A stretch of DNA of 45,485 nt. Origin: Methylobacterium sp. WL119 (lineage in GTDB: Bacteria; Pseudomonadota; Alphaproteobacteria; Rhizobiales; Beijerinckiaceae). The notes beneath the pieces are model-generated. The model had not been told where the DNA came from. It made no database searches and saw nothing but the letters and a program-made list of their open reading frames with translations. The DNA is taken from contig NZ_VRUU01000034.1 in assembly GCF_008039875.1 (NCBI RefSeq), positions 1-45,485 on the forward strand. The letters are read 5' to 3'. Position numbers and translations under genes: made by a program. The first letter of the stretch is position 1; every line of letters begins with the position of its first letter. Of this stretch, positions 7,644-15,415 are shown piece by piece.

Positions 7644-8011
7644 CTGCACACGAGCGTTCGACATGCCGGACACGTCTTAGACTTCGCAGGGTGCTATGCC
7701 GCCGGCCTCTCGACGCACGCGCTGTCGGTGGTCGCGAACGCCGGTAGCTTGCCGAGCAGACAGAGTACCTGATGACAGGTCGGTGCGGGCCAGTTCCCTG
7801 CACCGTGCCCGTGACGCCTCGGGCCGGGTGGTCGCGTGAAGGTCGGTGCTGCGGGGAACAGGAACCGCCGACGCCGGCTTATGGCCCGTTCGAAGCCTTG
7901 AAGGGTGGCGGTCCTGCTTGAAGGGGCAAACAGGACCGCCGCAACAGATCGGGCGACCTGCTGGCCGCGGCTGCGGCGGCGTCCACGGTGGATCAGACAG
8001 GTTGCTGAAGG
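7644..8011. other. Gene-free stretch with hairpin at 7907-7940
   Basis: No supported coding frame. GGCGGTCCTG at 7907-7916 pairs perfectly with CAGGACCGCC at 7931-7940 around a 14-base loop, about 70 bp upstream of the small gene at 8012. No U-tract follows, so it may be a leader structure or protein site rather than an intrinsic terminator. Confidence 0.4.
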
Positions 8012-8224
8012 ATGAGCGACGACACGGCAGCCCTGATCCTGACGCTCGCCACCGAGATCGCCGAGTTGCGCGCAGCCCTCGCCGAGGCGCAGGAACTCCT
8101 GATCGAGACCGCCGTCGATGCCGGCGAGATGCATGCCCGGCTTGAGGAGGTGCAGCGCGAGTTGGCCGTTACGCGTGCCGATCGCGACGCCTGGATGATC
8201 CGTGCGAGGCGGCAAGCATCATGA
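8012..8224 (+). CDS. Small coiled-coil protein
   Basis: A 70-residue acidic protein (MSDDTAALILTLATEIAELR ...) with heptad-like leucine/alanine spacing through ELRAALAEAQELLIETAVDA and ARLEEVQRELAVTRADRDAW, so one long amphipathic helix or coiled coil. Such proteins are common near phage-derived HTH genes. Its stop overlaps an ATG of a doubtful downstream frame. Function unknown. Confidence 0.6.
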   Translation: MSDDTAALILTLATEIAELRAALAEAQELLIETAVDAGEMHARLEEVQRELAVTRADRDAWMIRARRQAS

Positions 8225-8394
8225 TCGCCCCAACGTCGAGCGCCTTCGCCGCCACGCTGGCCCTACGCTCGCCGCCAATTCGCTACTGCTTCCGACCCTT
8301 CTCAGACCCTTGGAAGGTCCGCTTCTCGGCAGCTAAGTCGAGGATGACCCACGTCCAGAGTGGTGGATTTCCGATGGTCCGCTTCGGGAAGTGA
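8221..8394 (+). CDS. Doubtful 57-residue frame downstream of the coiled-coil gene
   Basis: The ATG overlaps the upstream stop (ATGA) and the frame ends PMVRFGK. Composition is not clearly coding, and the DNA may belong to a non-coding dispersed sequence. Listed because of the coupling only. Confidence 0.25.
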   Translation: MIAPTSSAFAATLALRSPPIRYCFRPFSDPWKVRFSAAKSRMTHVQSGGFPMVRFGK

Positions 8395-8492
8395 GGGCTG
8401 AGAAAGTGGCCCTCACTCGATCGAGCAACCGCAGTGATCAGCCTTCATCCGCGTTCTCGAAGAGCGGTGTTCTGATCCGGGCCCACGAGGCG

Positions 8493-8864
8493 TCAGGCGA
8501 TGCAAATGCCGGGAACCTCGACCTTACGGAACAGATGGGGGCTCGCCCTCGCGCTCTCTGGATACTCCGAGAGTTTCGCCCGAAACTCGGGGTTGGCGAA
8601 GGCGGCCCGGAAATGGGCGACGGACTGCCAAACCGCATAGTTCAGAAAGACACCGCTTCCCGCGATGCCGCGATGGAGCTGTGTCGAGATGAAGCCCGGC
8701 TGCCGTTTCATGATCGCCGCATCGCGGCTCCAGACCTCCAGAAGCGCGTCCGCGTCCTCTGGCGGGACGACGAAGGTGTTGATCAAGACGACCGGACCGG
8801 CCTCCTCGTCGGCCAACTGGTCGGCGAGCGTCACGGTGTTATCCATTTCGATGAAGGTCGACAT
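8493..8864 (-). CDS. ABM-fold (antibiotic biosynthesis monooxygenase-type) protein
   Basis: I choose the ATG at 8862-8864 (MSTFIEMDNTVTLADQL), giving 123 residues; an upstream extension would run through the regulatory palindromes. VVLINTFVVPPEDADALLEV and QPGFISTQLHRGIAGSG, then YAVWQSVAHFRAAFANPEF, are the strand-helix pattern of the dimeric alpha/beta-barrel ABM fold, including the PGF and W..x.H..A..F positions. Family members oxidise quinone-like or haem substrates or act as stress-response oxygenases. The divergent MarR gene suggests induction by a small aromatic or electrophilic compound. Confidence 0.85.
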   Translation of the reverse strand: MSTFIEMDNTVTLADQLADEEAGPVVLINTFVVPPEDADALLEVWSRDAAIMKRQPGFISTQLHRGIAGSGVFLNYAVWQSVAHFRAAFANPEFRAKLSEYPESARASPHLFRKVEVPGICIA

Positions 8865-8914
8865 CGGGTGCTCCCTGGGCAGGCAGGCCAATAAGTTGCC
8901 CGCGCGATGCCAAC

Positions 8915-8932
8915 ATGGCACCATGGTGTCAT
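8915..8932. promoter_or_regulatory. Palindromic operator 1 for the MarR regulator
   Basis: ATGGCACCATGGTGTCAT is an 18-bp near-perfect palindrome (one symmetric mismatch pair). It lies in the divergent region between the ABM gene (start 8864) and the MarR gene (start 8980). A second site of the same design follows 28 bp away. Length and symmetry fit a MarR dimer site. Confidence 0.7.
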
Positions 8933-8942
8933 ACTCAGCGAA

Positions 8943-8960
8943 ATGGCATCATGATGTCAA
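8943..8960. promoter_or_regulatory. Palindromic operator 2 for the MarR regulator
   Basis: ATGGCATCATGATGTCAA has the same half-sites as the site at 8915-8932 (ATGGCA..CATG..TGTCA) with two changed inner bases that compensate each other. This covariation within the palindrome argues for selection on the site. It lies 20 bp upstream of the MarR start codon. Confidence 0.7.
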
Positions 8961-8979
8961 TAGGGCGGTGATCTCTGCG

Positions 8980-9456
8980 ATGTCCGAAGTTTCTTCCTCT
9001 GCTGAAGCGCTGACCAATCTCGTTCTCACGCTCTTCCGGGTCAACAACGCGACGCTGATCTGGGGCGACCGCCTGGTCGAGCCCTTCGGGCTCACCAGCG
9101 CGCGCTGGCAGATCATGGGGGCCATCGCCTACGCAGATCGGCCGCAGCCAGTGGCTTGGCTGGCTCGGGACCTCGGCGCGAACCGGCAGAACGTGCAGCG
9201 CATCGTCAACGAACTCGCCAAGGACGACTTGGTGGCCTTCGAGACCAACCCGCACCACAAGCGCGCACAACTCGTAGTTTTGACGACGGCAGGTCGGCAG
9301 GCCTACGAAGCCGCCGTTCGGGCTTGGTTTCCGGCGGCTGGCAACTTGGCCAAAGACATCCCTTCCGACGATCTCGCCACGGCGCTGCGTGTTCTTGGAA
9401 CGCTGCGTAACAGGCTCGCGGAGAGCGGCGCCGATGCCGAGGACCGGAGCGCGTAG
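8980..9456 (+). CDS. MarR-family transcriptional regulator
   Basis: A 158-residue protein from the ATG at 8980. LFRVNNATLIWGDRLVEPFG and LTSARWQIMGAIAYA are the dimerisation helix and first DNA-binding helices; LARDLGANRQNVQRIVNELA is the recognition helix; DDLVAFETNPHHKRAQLVVL is the wing with conserved D/N and R. It is divergent from the ABM gene and probably represses both promoters through the two palindromes. Confidence 0.92.
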   Translation: MSEVSSSAEALTNLVLTLFRVNNATLIWGDRLVEPFGLTSARWQIMGAIAYADRPQPVAWLARDLGANRQNVQRIVNELAKDDLVAFETNPHHKRAQLVVLTTAGRQAYEAAVRAWFPAAGNLAKDIPSDDLATALRVLGTLRNRLAESGADAEDRSA

Positions 9457-9632
9457 CTCAAGGTCGGCTGATGCCCCCGAGGCCTGGGGTATCGTCCACA
9501 AGGACGGCTGCTTTCGGGGATCGCTGGCGGAACGTCCGCTTGAGAGCGAAGGGTCAGGGTCTGCTCCCCACCCATCTCGGACGCTTTAAAGGACTGCCAT
9601 CCGTCAGGTTTTTACCGCTATGGTTGGTCTCT

Positions 9633-9814
9633 GAGCCTACCCACCCGGACACCGGGACCATGACACGGCCAACAACGCGGATGCGAACCTGTCCGCGTTC
9701 TGCCAGCGCTGCCACGTGAACCACGATCGGCCGGAGCATCAGCGGCGGCGGTGGCGAACGCTGTTTCGGCGCAGAGCACTGGGGGATCTGTTTCGGGGGG
9801 TCTATCCACCATGA
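9633..9814 (+). pseudogene. 5'-truncated HNH endonuclease remnant
   Basis: This frame opens just after a TGA and has no start of its own. It reads HDTANNADANLSAFCQRCHV then NHDRPEHQRRRW and ends LGDLFRGVYPP. NADANLSAFCQRCHVNHDR is the second half of an HNH motif with its CxxC zinc knuckle, as in small phage-type HNH nucleases of this group, whose first half (including the leading His region) is missing. The stop overlaps the ATG of the double-HTH gene at 9811. Confidence 0.55.
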
Positions 9815-10287
9815 CGGGAACCAGGCAGGTGCCAGACATCATCGACCCCTACGCCTACCCGCCGCGGGGCCTCGATCTCGCCGCGGCGGCTCGATACCTC
9901 GGGCTCACCCCCACCGCCTTCAGCGCCCTCGTGCGGGTCGGCCAGCTTCCGTCTGCCCGGCAACTCGGCGTGACCGCCGTCTGGGACAGAATGGCCCTTG
10001 ATACAGCGTTCGAGGCGGCCTCGGGTGATGAGGTGCAGCCCAACGGGAAGCCTGCGCAGAAGCGGAGGGCTCCGCCCATGATGTCCAAGGAATGGCCGGG
10101 CTACCACAACGTCTACACACCTGAGACCCTGGCTGATCGGTGGCAGTGCTCTGGCAACCACATCCGCAACATGATCAAACGGGGCGACTTGGCCGGGTTT
10201 CAGTATGGCGGAAAGCTGCTCCGCATCTCGGCCGCGGTCGTGGCCGCCTACGAGAACTCCGACACGGGTAAGGCACAAGATCGATAG
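9811..10287 (+). CDS. Protein with two helix-turn-helix domains
   Basis: The ATG at 9811 gives 158 residues. The first half (LDLAAAARYLGLTPTAFSAL, then VGQLPSARQLGVTAVWDRMA) is an excisionase-like HTH found in many phages. The second half (TPETLADRWQCSGNHIRNMI, KRGDLAGFQYGGKLLRISA) is a second complete excisionase-type winged helix. A linker of about 35 residues joins them. It overlaps the HNH remnant and its C-terminal sequence recurs in decayed form at 11462-11509. Probably a regulator of a lost mobile element. Confidence 0.75.
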   Translation: MTGTRQVPDIIDPYAYPPRGLDLAAAARYLGLTPTAFSALVRVGQLPSARQLGVTAVWDRMALDTAFEAASGDEVQPNGKPAQKRRAPPMMSKEWPGYHNVYTPETLADRWQCSGNHIRNMIKRGDLAGFQYGGKLLRISAAVVAAYENSDTGKAQDR

Positions 10288-10288
10288 A

Positions 10289-10313
10289 GGCGGTATCAGA
10301 TAGCAAACTCACC
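10289..10313. repeat. 25-bp dispersed repeat, copy 1
   Basis: Starts GGCGGTATCAGATAGCAA and ends CTCACC, two bases after the stop of the double-HTH gene. A copy with two mismatches lies at 39048-39072, about 29 kb away in the same orientation, next to the 5' truncation point of a WLRG-family gene. Possibly a junction sequence left by a recombination event. Confidence 0.5.
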
Positions 10314-10338
10314 TGACTGAAGGCCGGGACCGGGGGCG

Positions 10339-10557
10339 CTACCGTTCCTCAGCCTCTGCGTTCACGAACGCGAGGCACCGAGCGCGAGCTTGACTATCGG
10401 GGATGCGTTCAAAGGCTTTCACAAGCGCGAGCGTTTCAGCCTCACGGGTCGTCTGACCGCCTGCATCGTAAAGAGCGGACACGGGCTGCTCCAGCGCACG
10501 TGCGATACGCTCCAAGCTCTCACGCAATAAGGTGGGATCGCCTCTAGGGTGCGTCAT
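10339..10557 (-). CDS. Small regulator-like protein
   Basis: A 72-residue protein: LLRESLERIARALEQPVSAL, a gap rich in E/T, and LALVKAFERIPDSQARARCL. The layout (short helical N-part followed by an L..xF..I.D..AR..C helix) recurs in the gene at 28939-29175, so the two appear to be distant paralogues. Related short proteins resemble truncated XRE C-terminal parts. Function unknown. Confidence 0.6.
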   Translation of the reverse strand: MTHPRGDPTLLRESLERIARALEQPVSALYDAGGQTTREAETLALVKAFERIPDSQARARCLAFVNAEAEER

Positions 10558-10593
10558 TCAGTCCTTATAGATCTAAGTATGCCACATGCCAAA

Positions 10594-10983
10594 TCAATTC
10601 ATAACCACCCCGGCATCCTTCGGGCCAAGCTCTTTAGCCAGGTAACGCCCAATAATTTTCAATGCGTTTTGAATAACATCAGCCCCGGTCTCGTCTCCTG
10701 TATCGCGAGACTCTAGGTATGCTGCAATAAAGTCATCAACTATTTCGCTGATACATTCGTCATCCATTGCCGATAAAGTATAAAATTCTGACACGCTGAC
10801 GATATCATCAAAATATCGTGCGGAAATTTTATCAAGTATCGCGCGAGAAGAATTGATCCTCTCTCTAGAGGTAGACATCGTACTACGGGAAGCGTCAACC
10901 GAGGATCGAGCCTGGTCAATACGGGCATAGGATCGTTCGAGAGCTAGCTGAACGGCAGTATCCTTATAGGACCTGTTCGGCAT
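10594..10983 (-). CDS. Hypothetical protein, low-GC gene
   Basis: A 129-residue protein beginning MPNRSYKDTAVQLALERSYA. The first 60 residues are serine/arginine-rich and helical (SSVDASRSTMSTSRERINSS), and the rest is acidic (DDECISEIVDDFIAAYLESR). The gene is noticeably AT-richer than its neighbours, which suggests recent transfer. No domain recognised. Confidence 0.6.
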   Translation of the reverse strand: MPNRSYKDTAVQLALERSYARIDQARSSVDASRSTMSTSRERINSSRAILDKISARYFDDIVSVSEFYTLSAMDDECISEIVDDFIAAYLESRDTGDETGADVIQNALKIIGRYLAKELGPKDAGVVMN

Positions 10984-11100
10984 GAGCGAAGTTCCTGTTG
11001 CTAAAATAGCAATTTTATCGACCGCACTGCCCAGCCGATTTGGATATGGAGCAAAACATCATTGCTTTGAGTAAGTTCCTGCTCGTTCCCCCAAAGAAAA

Positions 11101-11122
11101 GGCGCACCGGTAAGGGCGCGCC
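11101..11122. terminator. Hairpin preceded by an A-run (minus-oriented terminator-like)
   Basis: GGCGCACC (11101-11108) and GGCGCGCC (11115-11122) form an 8-bp stem with one mismatch, preceded by AAAGAAAA on the plus strand, so a minus transcript would end in a U-run. The same design occurs at 39762-39784. No obvious minus-strand gene ends into it. Confidence 0.4.
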
Positions 11123-11262
11123 GAGGTTGGGCTTGGATCTAACGCCCCAGGTCTGGAGCCAAGCTTGAGGTAGCACACAGCTTGGCCGTTGGCTGTCACA
11201 AGCGCGTGCGCCCGGAGGTAACCCGCCTTAGTTGGCGCGCACCCGCGTGGCATGACGCAGGC

Positions 11263-11475
11263 ATGACAACCGTTACGAAACGCGACCATGTGATCTCGGT
11301 GTTTCCGAGCGAGCAACAACCGGGCTCCTATCGGTGGAGCATCACGGCTCTGTCCACCACATCGGTAACCGAGTCGCCCTACGCCTTCGCAACAGCGTTG
11401 GGAGCCACGATGTCCGCGGAATGTTGGATGCGCGAGATCGCGAAGAGAGGCAGCGAAAGTCGTGACCGCTTATAA
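11263..11475 (+). CDS. Small hypothetical protein
   Basis: The ATG at 11263 gives 70 residues: HVISVFPSEQQPGSYRWSIT, then SYAFATA-like segment SPYAFATALGATMSAECWMR. Short strand-strand-helix proteins of this kind are common orphans in the genus. Its 3' end overlaps the decayed HTH tail at 11462-11509 in another frame. Confidence 0.5.
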   Translation: MTTVTKRDHVISVFPSEQQPGSYRWSITALSTTSVTESPYAFATALGATMSAECWMREIAKRGSESRDRL

Positions 11476-11509
11476 GAACACCGACACAGGCAAGGTGCCG
11501 CCGCGATAG
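11462..11509 (+). pseudogene. Tail fragment of a second copy of the double-HTH gene
   Basis: Reads VTAYKNTDTGKVPPR then TAG. The end of the intact gene at 10287 reads VAAYENSDTGKAQDR then TAG. DNA similarity covers about 48 bp and runs through the stop codon into a few flanking bases. Only the last 15 codons remain, so a second copy was lost by deletion or the tail was captured by recombination. Confidence 0.6.
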
Positions 11510-11646
11510 AGGTCGCCAGGACGTCAGCACCGCGACGGGGGTTCGTCGTTGCCGCGCAGGTTCACGGGGGATCGGGAAACCCGGTCTATCGGGAAATCGG
11601 GAACCGCTGCCTTGCCCAAGTTGGGCAGAGCAGTCATCTTACCGGT

Positions 11647-11898
11647 ATGTCGGTTCAGTTCGCCTACCGCTTCCAGCAGGACCTGCCGCCGTCGAGCCTT
11701 CAGGACCTCGATGATGTGGTGCTGACGGCTGCGGTGATGAGCGACGATGGTATCTCGATCCCCGCCGGAACCGAAGGCACGATCGTCAGCGTCTTCCGCG
11801 GCGGCGAAGCCTACGTGGTGGAGTTCGCCCAGCCGGAGGGCACCCTCGCTTCGGTCGGCCCTGACGAAATCCGCATGGCCGAGCCCGCCGCGCCTTGA
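11647..11898 (+). CDS. DUF4926-family protein
   Basis: An 83-residue protein. SLQDLDDVVLTAAVMSDDGI, then IPAGTEGTIVSVFRGGEAYV and VEFAQPEGTLASVGPDEI match the small beta-barrel of DUF4926. Its stop is overlapped by the TTG start of the DUF6883 gene (TTGA), so both are made together. DUF4926 proteins often sit next to DUF6883 genes, a pairing compatible with a toxin-antitoxin-like or immunity unit, though no activity is established here. Confidence 0.8.
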   Translation: MSVQFAYRFQQDLPPSSLQDLDDVVLTAAVMSDDGISIPAGTEGTIVSVFRGGEAYVVEFAQPEGTLASVGPDEIRMAEPAAP

Positions 11899-12236
11899 GT
11901 TCCGATGAAGTCGAGGTTTCGTGGCTGATCGATCGGCCGAAAATCTCGCGCTACCTTCTCGATCTAACAAGCAAGCGTGGTGCCTCGAAGGCCAAATACC
12001 TGATGCGCTTCGGGTTCACCCCCGATGATCCGCTAACGCTTGCGAACGCGTTGGCCGAGCATGTAGCTCGCAACCTTCCCGGTGTTCAATCGATCTCGGC
12101 GCGAGGCGTGCTGTTGGTGGTGTTTGAGGGGGAGGTGACGGCACCAGACGGCCGCGAAATGCCATTGCGGACGGTTTGGGAGCCGCGTGAGCCGCGTCAA
12201 ATGCACTTCGTCACGGCCGTACCGCTCACACGCTGA
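11895..12236 (+). CDS. DUF6883-family protein
   Basis: A 113-residue protein from a TTG at 11895 that overlaps the upstream stop. SRYLLDLTSKRGASKAKYLM and FGFTPDDPLTLANALAEHV, then LRTVWEP and HFVTAVPL match DUF6883, a domain also found at the C-termini of some polymorphic toxins. The stand-alone form is usually coupled to DUF4926, as here. The S-KAKYL segment may hold functional basic residues. Toxic activity is inference from family context. Confidence 0.75.
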   Translation: MSSDEVEVSWLIDRPKISRYLLDLTSKRGASKAKYLMRFGFTPDDPLTLANALAEHVARNLPGVQSISARGVLLVVFEGEVTAPDGREMPLRTVWEPREPRQMHFVTAVPLTR

Positions 12237-12276
12237 GCCATCTCGACAACTGCACCCCTGTGCATACATTGCCGGG

Positions 12277-12567
12277 ATGCGCGCTGCCCTTGTCGCCTTC
12301 GCCCTTGTCGGTTCCGTCACGGTTGCTAGGGCGACCGAGCCGACGGTGAAGCAACTGCTGGCGGCCGAAGCGCAGGCTACGCGGACCTGTCAGGGCAGCG
12401 CAGACCCGAGCAGAGCAGCCGAGGAATGCTCGCGCCGAGATAGGCTGTTCGGGCGCTTGTCTCAGCTTGGATGGTGCTTCGGCATGAAGGGACAGACGCA
12501 GGGGCAAAAAGAGTGGCACCCCTGCGGCCCGAATTCGGTTCGCTCTAACGATCTGCAACCCGACTAG
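12277..12567 (+). CDS. Small secreted protein
   Basis: The ATG at 12277 gives 96 residues with a Sec leader (MRAALVAFALVGSVTVARA) and a mature part with four cysteines (TCQGS, EECSRRDRL, GWCFGMKG, HPCGP) that could form two disulfides. It is convergent with the tape-measure gene and overlaps its 3' end by four bases. Periplasmic location is likely; function unknown. Confidence 0.65.
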   Translation: MRAALVAFALVGSVTVARATEPTVKQLLAAEAQATRTCQGSADPSRAAEECSRRDRLFGRLSQLGWCFGMKGQTQGQKEWHPCGPNSVRSNDLQPD

Positions 12568-14537
12568 CGCGCCGCCGCCTGGACGTTGCGCAACATGAGA
12601 TCATTGCTCCGGTTCGCGGCACGCTCGAAGTGCTCGGCCGCTTTTTGCGGGTCCGTCACACCGTTGATCGTTACGCTGGTCGGTGAGTTCACGTTCATGC
12701 TCGACTGATTGTTCGTGGTCGAAGTTGCGCCGAGAGGCGCTGAGCGCAGGTAGCTGTTCACGTCGAGGCCGACGCCGGCCATGCTCGGCAGTTTGGGCGT
12801 TTCGGCGGATGGGAGCCTCGCCCCGCCACCGTTGCGATACGAATTGAGCAATCGGCGCGCGTGCGCCTCCCGCTGAGCCTGCAAGCCGCCGGCATACCCC
12901 TCGAAGTCCTTGCCAGTTCTGTTGCCTTCGCCCAGGTCTGTGACTGTGTGCCAGTTGCGCTCCCGCCTACCGCGGGTCTTGCGCTCTTGGTCGAAGAAAT
13001 CAACCTGTGTGTCGAAGTCCGTCCAAAGCTTGCCTCTTGCATCGGCGAACTTCTTTAGCTCGCGGTAACGTCCGTCGCGCCACTGGAACATTCCATGCGC
13101 AGCGGCATCGCCAGTTCCGAACCTCTTTGTGTCGCCGAGCGGCCCGTCAGACCGCACGCTGCTTTCCTCAACAGCTTGCCCGATTGCAGTGGCGGCTCCT
13201 TCCGGCGTCCACCCTCGCGCGATAAGGCGGGCCATCGCACGCTGCTCTCTCGCACTCTGCGATGACGGGACGGCACCCTGTGATCTGATCCTTGGGCCGT
13301 CATCTGAGACGCCTCCGATCCCGAGGGTGCGCTTCACGGCATTCCAGCCGCGTCGCATCAGGCCCGGTTTCGATCCGCCGTTGTCGTTAGCTCCCCCTCC
13401 GCCTTCGACTTCTGCGGCCTGCGCCGAACCGCCGAACAGCTTGCCGGCCAAGCCGCCACCGAACATGAAGTCCATATACTTGCCCACCGGCCCCGCCATC
13501 ATCGCGGCGTTGAGCTTAAACAGCAGGTCGAGCAGAACCTTCACCACGTCCACGATCTTTTCGATGTAGCCGTAGGTCTTGAGCCAGAAGTCTCCAAATA
13601 GCTTGCCTTTGTCGGTCGTCCAATCCGCGATCACGACGAGCTTATCGCCGACCCATTCTAGGGCTTTCGCCAAGCTCTGCATGATCCCGGTGAGCGTTTC
13701 CGAGTGAGCGTCAATCCAGTCTCGGAAGCCTTTCACCACTCGCTCAATAGCAGGAGCGAAGGTCTGCGTGATCTTCTGGCCAACAACTTCGATGACGGCG
13801 CTGAACGAACCGTAAGCCTGTGAGATCTTGGCTGCATTCGATGCGACTTCATTGCCGTTGACCCCGAGGGACCGCTGAAGCGCCTTGTACTCCTTCGCGA
13901 ACTTCTCCCGCTCGGGTCGCGTCCTATTCCAGTGCTCGTAGTCTTCTTCTGAGATGCCAAGGATGCCAGCCACTTGGGAGCCGGAGAAGTGCGGGTGCCG
14001 CTTGGTGATGGCGTCGATGCCGTTGCTGAGAACGTCGCTGGCGTCCCCCTTGGTATCGACGCCGTAGTTCTTCAGCATGGCATCGACGCCGGGGTTCGTG
14101 CGGCGAGCCTTGGCGAAGCTCTCCAGCATTCCCATCGCGCGAGCGGCCGAACTGCCTGTCTGCTCAAAGGCGTGGCCGAGCGCCTTGATGTTGTTGACGG
14201 ATGCACCGGTTCGGCCGGCGACGTAGTAGAGCCGATCGAACTCGCCGAGTGACTTTTGCAGGTGTACGGCGAGAGCGGTCACTGCACCGGTCGCGACTGC
14301 GGCGAACGCCAGGAGGCCAGTAGACGCGAGCCTCGCCGTCGCTGCCATGCCTTCCGCCCGCCGCGCCAGTTCGGCGGCGCGCCGTGCGCCAGCTTCGTGC
14401 GCATCGCGCTCGGCCTTCTCAAGGCCCGCAACGGCACGCTCAGTTTTTCCAATTGCCTCTTGTTGCCGCTTGGCTCCGGCTTCATCGACCTTGAAGCCAA
14501 GCGAAACAATAAATGCCCTGAGAACGTCGTTTGACAT
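12564..14537 (-). CDS. Phage tail tape-measure protein with lysozyme-like domain
   Basis: A 657-residue protein. Residues about 1-70 are a charged coiled coil (AIGKTERAVAGLEKAERDAH), followed by a hydrophobic segment (LASTGLLAFAAVATGAVTAL), then a long helical middle including FAPAIERVVKGFRDWIDAHS. Residues about 430-575 resemble the phage tail-tip lysozyme domain: LIARGWTPEGAATAIGQAVE with a candidate catalytic Glu, then HGMFQWRDGRYRELKKFA. The C-terminus is SATT/N-rich. The protein would set tail length and digest peptidoglycan during entry. It is last in the tail module. The length predicts a tail on the order of 100 nm using the usual residue-to-length rule, an estimate only. Confidence 0.88.
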   Translation of the reverse strand: MSNDVLRAFIVSLGFKVDEAGAKRQQEAIGKTERAVAGLEKAERDAHEAGARRAAELARRAEGMAATARLASTGLLAFAAVATGAVTALAVHLQKSLGEFDRLYYVAGRTGASVNNIKALGHAFEQTGSSAARAMGMLESFAKARRTNPGVDAMLKNYGVDTKGDASDVLSNGIDAITKRHPHFSGSQVAGILGISEEDYEHWNRTRPEREKFAKEYKALQRSLGVNGNEVASNAAKISQAYGSFSAVIEVVGQKITQTFAPAIERVVKGFRDWIDAHSETLTGIMQSLAKALEWVGDKLVVIADWTTDKGKLFGDFWLKTYGYIEKIVDVVKVLLDLLFKLNAAMMAGPVGKYMDFMFGGGLAGKLFGGSAQAAEVEGGGGANDNGGSKPGLMRRGWNAVKRTLGIGGVSDDGPRIRSQGAVPSSQSAREQRAMARLIARGWTPEGAATAIGQAVEESSVRSDGPLGDTKRFGTGDAAAHGMFQWRDGRYRELKKFADARGKLWTDFDTQVDFFDQERKTRGRRERNWHTVTDLGEGNRTGKDFEGYAGGLQAQREAHARRLLNSYRNGGGARLPSAETPKLPSMAGVGLDVNSYLRSAPLGATSTTNNQSSMNVNSPTSVTINGVTDPQKAAEHFERAANRSNDLMLRNVQAAAR

Positions 14538-14539
14538 GC

Positions 14540-15064
14540 CTAATATTCCTTCGGTCCGACAATGTACGTGATGGCTTCCCGAAGTTTTCCCGTGTCCACG
14601 AGCGGGGTCATCGGTCCAGGCGAGCGCCTGTTTTTCTTTCGATGCAGTCGAGCGTAGACGGTGCGCTGGGCGAGCGGCGGGGCGATCCCGTCCGTAATGA
14701 CGCCGCGGACGCTGCTCTGTGCGAGGATACCGACACGCTGTAGGGCTTTCGCCCCCTCGGCCTTGCCTGCCGTCCGGTTGCCGCTTGAAACCGTAGCCTC
14801 GACCGCGCGGGCGGCCCCCTTCGCTAGCTCGTCGGTGATCTTGTCTTGAATGCGCTCGATGCCGGGAAACAGGAACGGGCGAGCCGGGATGTTGGCCTCC
14901 GGGGCGCCGTACTCGTGGATGTATCCGAGCGCTGCGTTCGTGAGCCCGCTATCGCCATGTGCGCCGGCCTCGGCCGGAATGCCGACCACGACTTCCATCG
15001 AGGCGAGGTCGCGCAAAGCGCGATCAAGCTCCTTCGTCAGGTCTTTCCCGCGCTCGACCGGCAT
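14540..15064 (-). CDS. Tail completion / virion morphogenesis protein
   Basis: A 174-residue protein. MEVVVGIPAEAGAHGDSGLT, NAALGYIHEYGAPEANIPAR and PFLFPGIERIQDKI are hallmarks of the gpS/HK97 gp10-like tail completion family (the ExG..xxxPxRPF core), and TPLVDTGKLREAITYIV is the conserved end. Such proteins join tail to head or cap the tail tube. Its presence with no head genes is notable. It abuts the tape-measure gene with a 2-bp gap. Confidence 0.85.
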   Translation of the reverse strand: MPVERGKDLTKELDRALRDLASMEVVVGIPAEAGAHGDSGLTNAALGYIHEYGAPEANIPARPFLFPGIERIQDKITDELAKGAARAVEATVSSGNRTAGKAEGAKALQRVGILAQSSVRGVITDGIAPPLAQRTVYARLHRKKNRRSPGPMTPLVDTGKLREAITYIVGPKEY

Positions 15065-15414
15065 CAGGCGGCCCCTCTCGGCGGATCAGAGGGAGGCGGC
15101 ACCAGGGTCGCGGGATAGGACGACGCGTAGTTCAGGGTCTGCGCCATCGCGTGGCAGTAGGCGTCGAGGCAGTCCATCAACTCGGCCTCGTGCTCAGGCT
15201 CGGCCGTCATCGACAGCACGCATCGATCCGGCACGCCTGCGGCCCTCAGGACCACTCTGAAGGGGCCTGAGCGTTCTTCACCGGGGCAAGTCGCGACGAC
15301 GATGCGGACGGCCGCCACGGTCCACATGTGCGCGATCTCGACATAGGCGCGCGGCACGTCGGGCGCCGTCTCCAGGGCTATCGGACGGAGGCGGAGCGGG
15401 ACCACTTCACCCAT
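15064..15414 (-). CDS. Small protein within the tail module
   Basis: I choose the ATG at 15412-15414 (MGEVVPLRLRPIALETAPDV), one base after the hub gene stop and with GGAGG just upstream; this gives 116 residues. It contains AHMWTVAAVRIVVATCPGEE and a helical, acidic segment (EPEHEAELMDCLDAYCHAMA). No domain recognised. Position between hub and tail-completion genes suggests a structural or assembly role. Confidence 0.65.
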   Translation of the reverse strand: MGEVVPLRLRPIALETAPDVPRAYVEIAHMWTVAAVRIVVATCPGEERSGPFRVVLRAAGVPDRCVLSMTAEPEHEAELMDCLDAYCHAMAQTLNYASSYPATLVPPPSDPPRGAA

Positions 15415-15415
15415 C

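Noticed and set aside
7694..8215. A 173-codon minus-strand frame covering the coiled-coil gene.
   Set aside because: Its composition is that of a shadow of the plus gene, no RBS or domain, and it spans a hairpin region without need.
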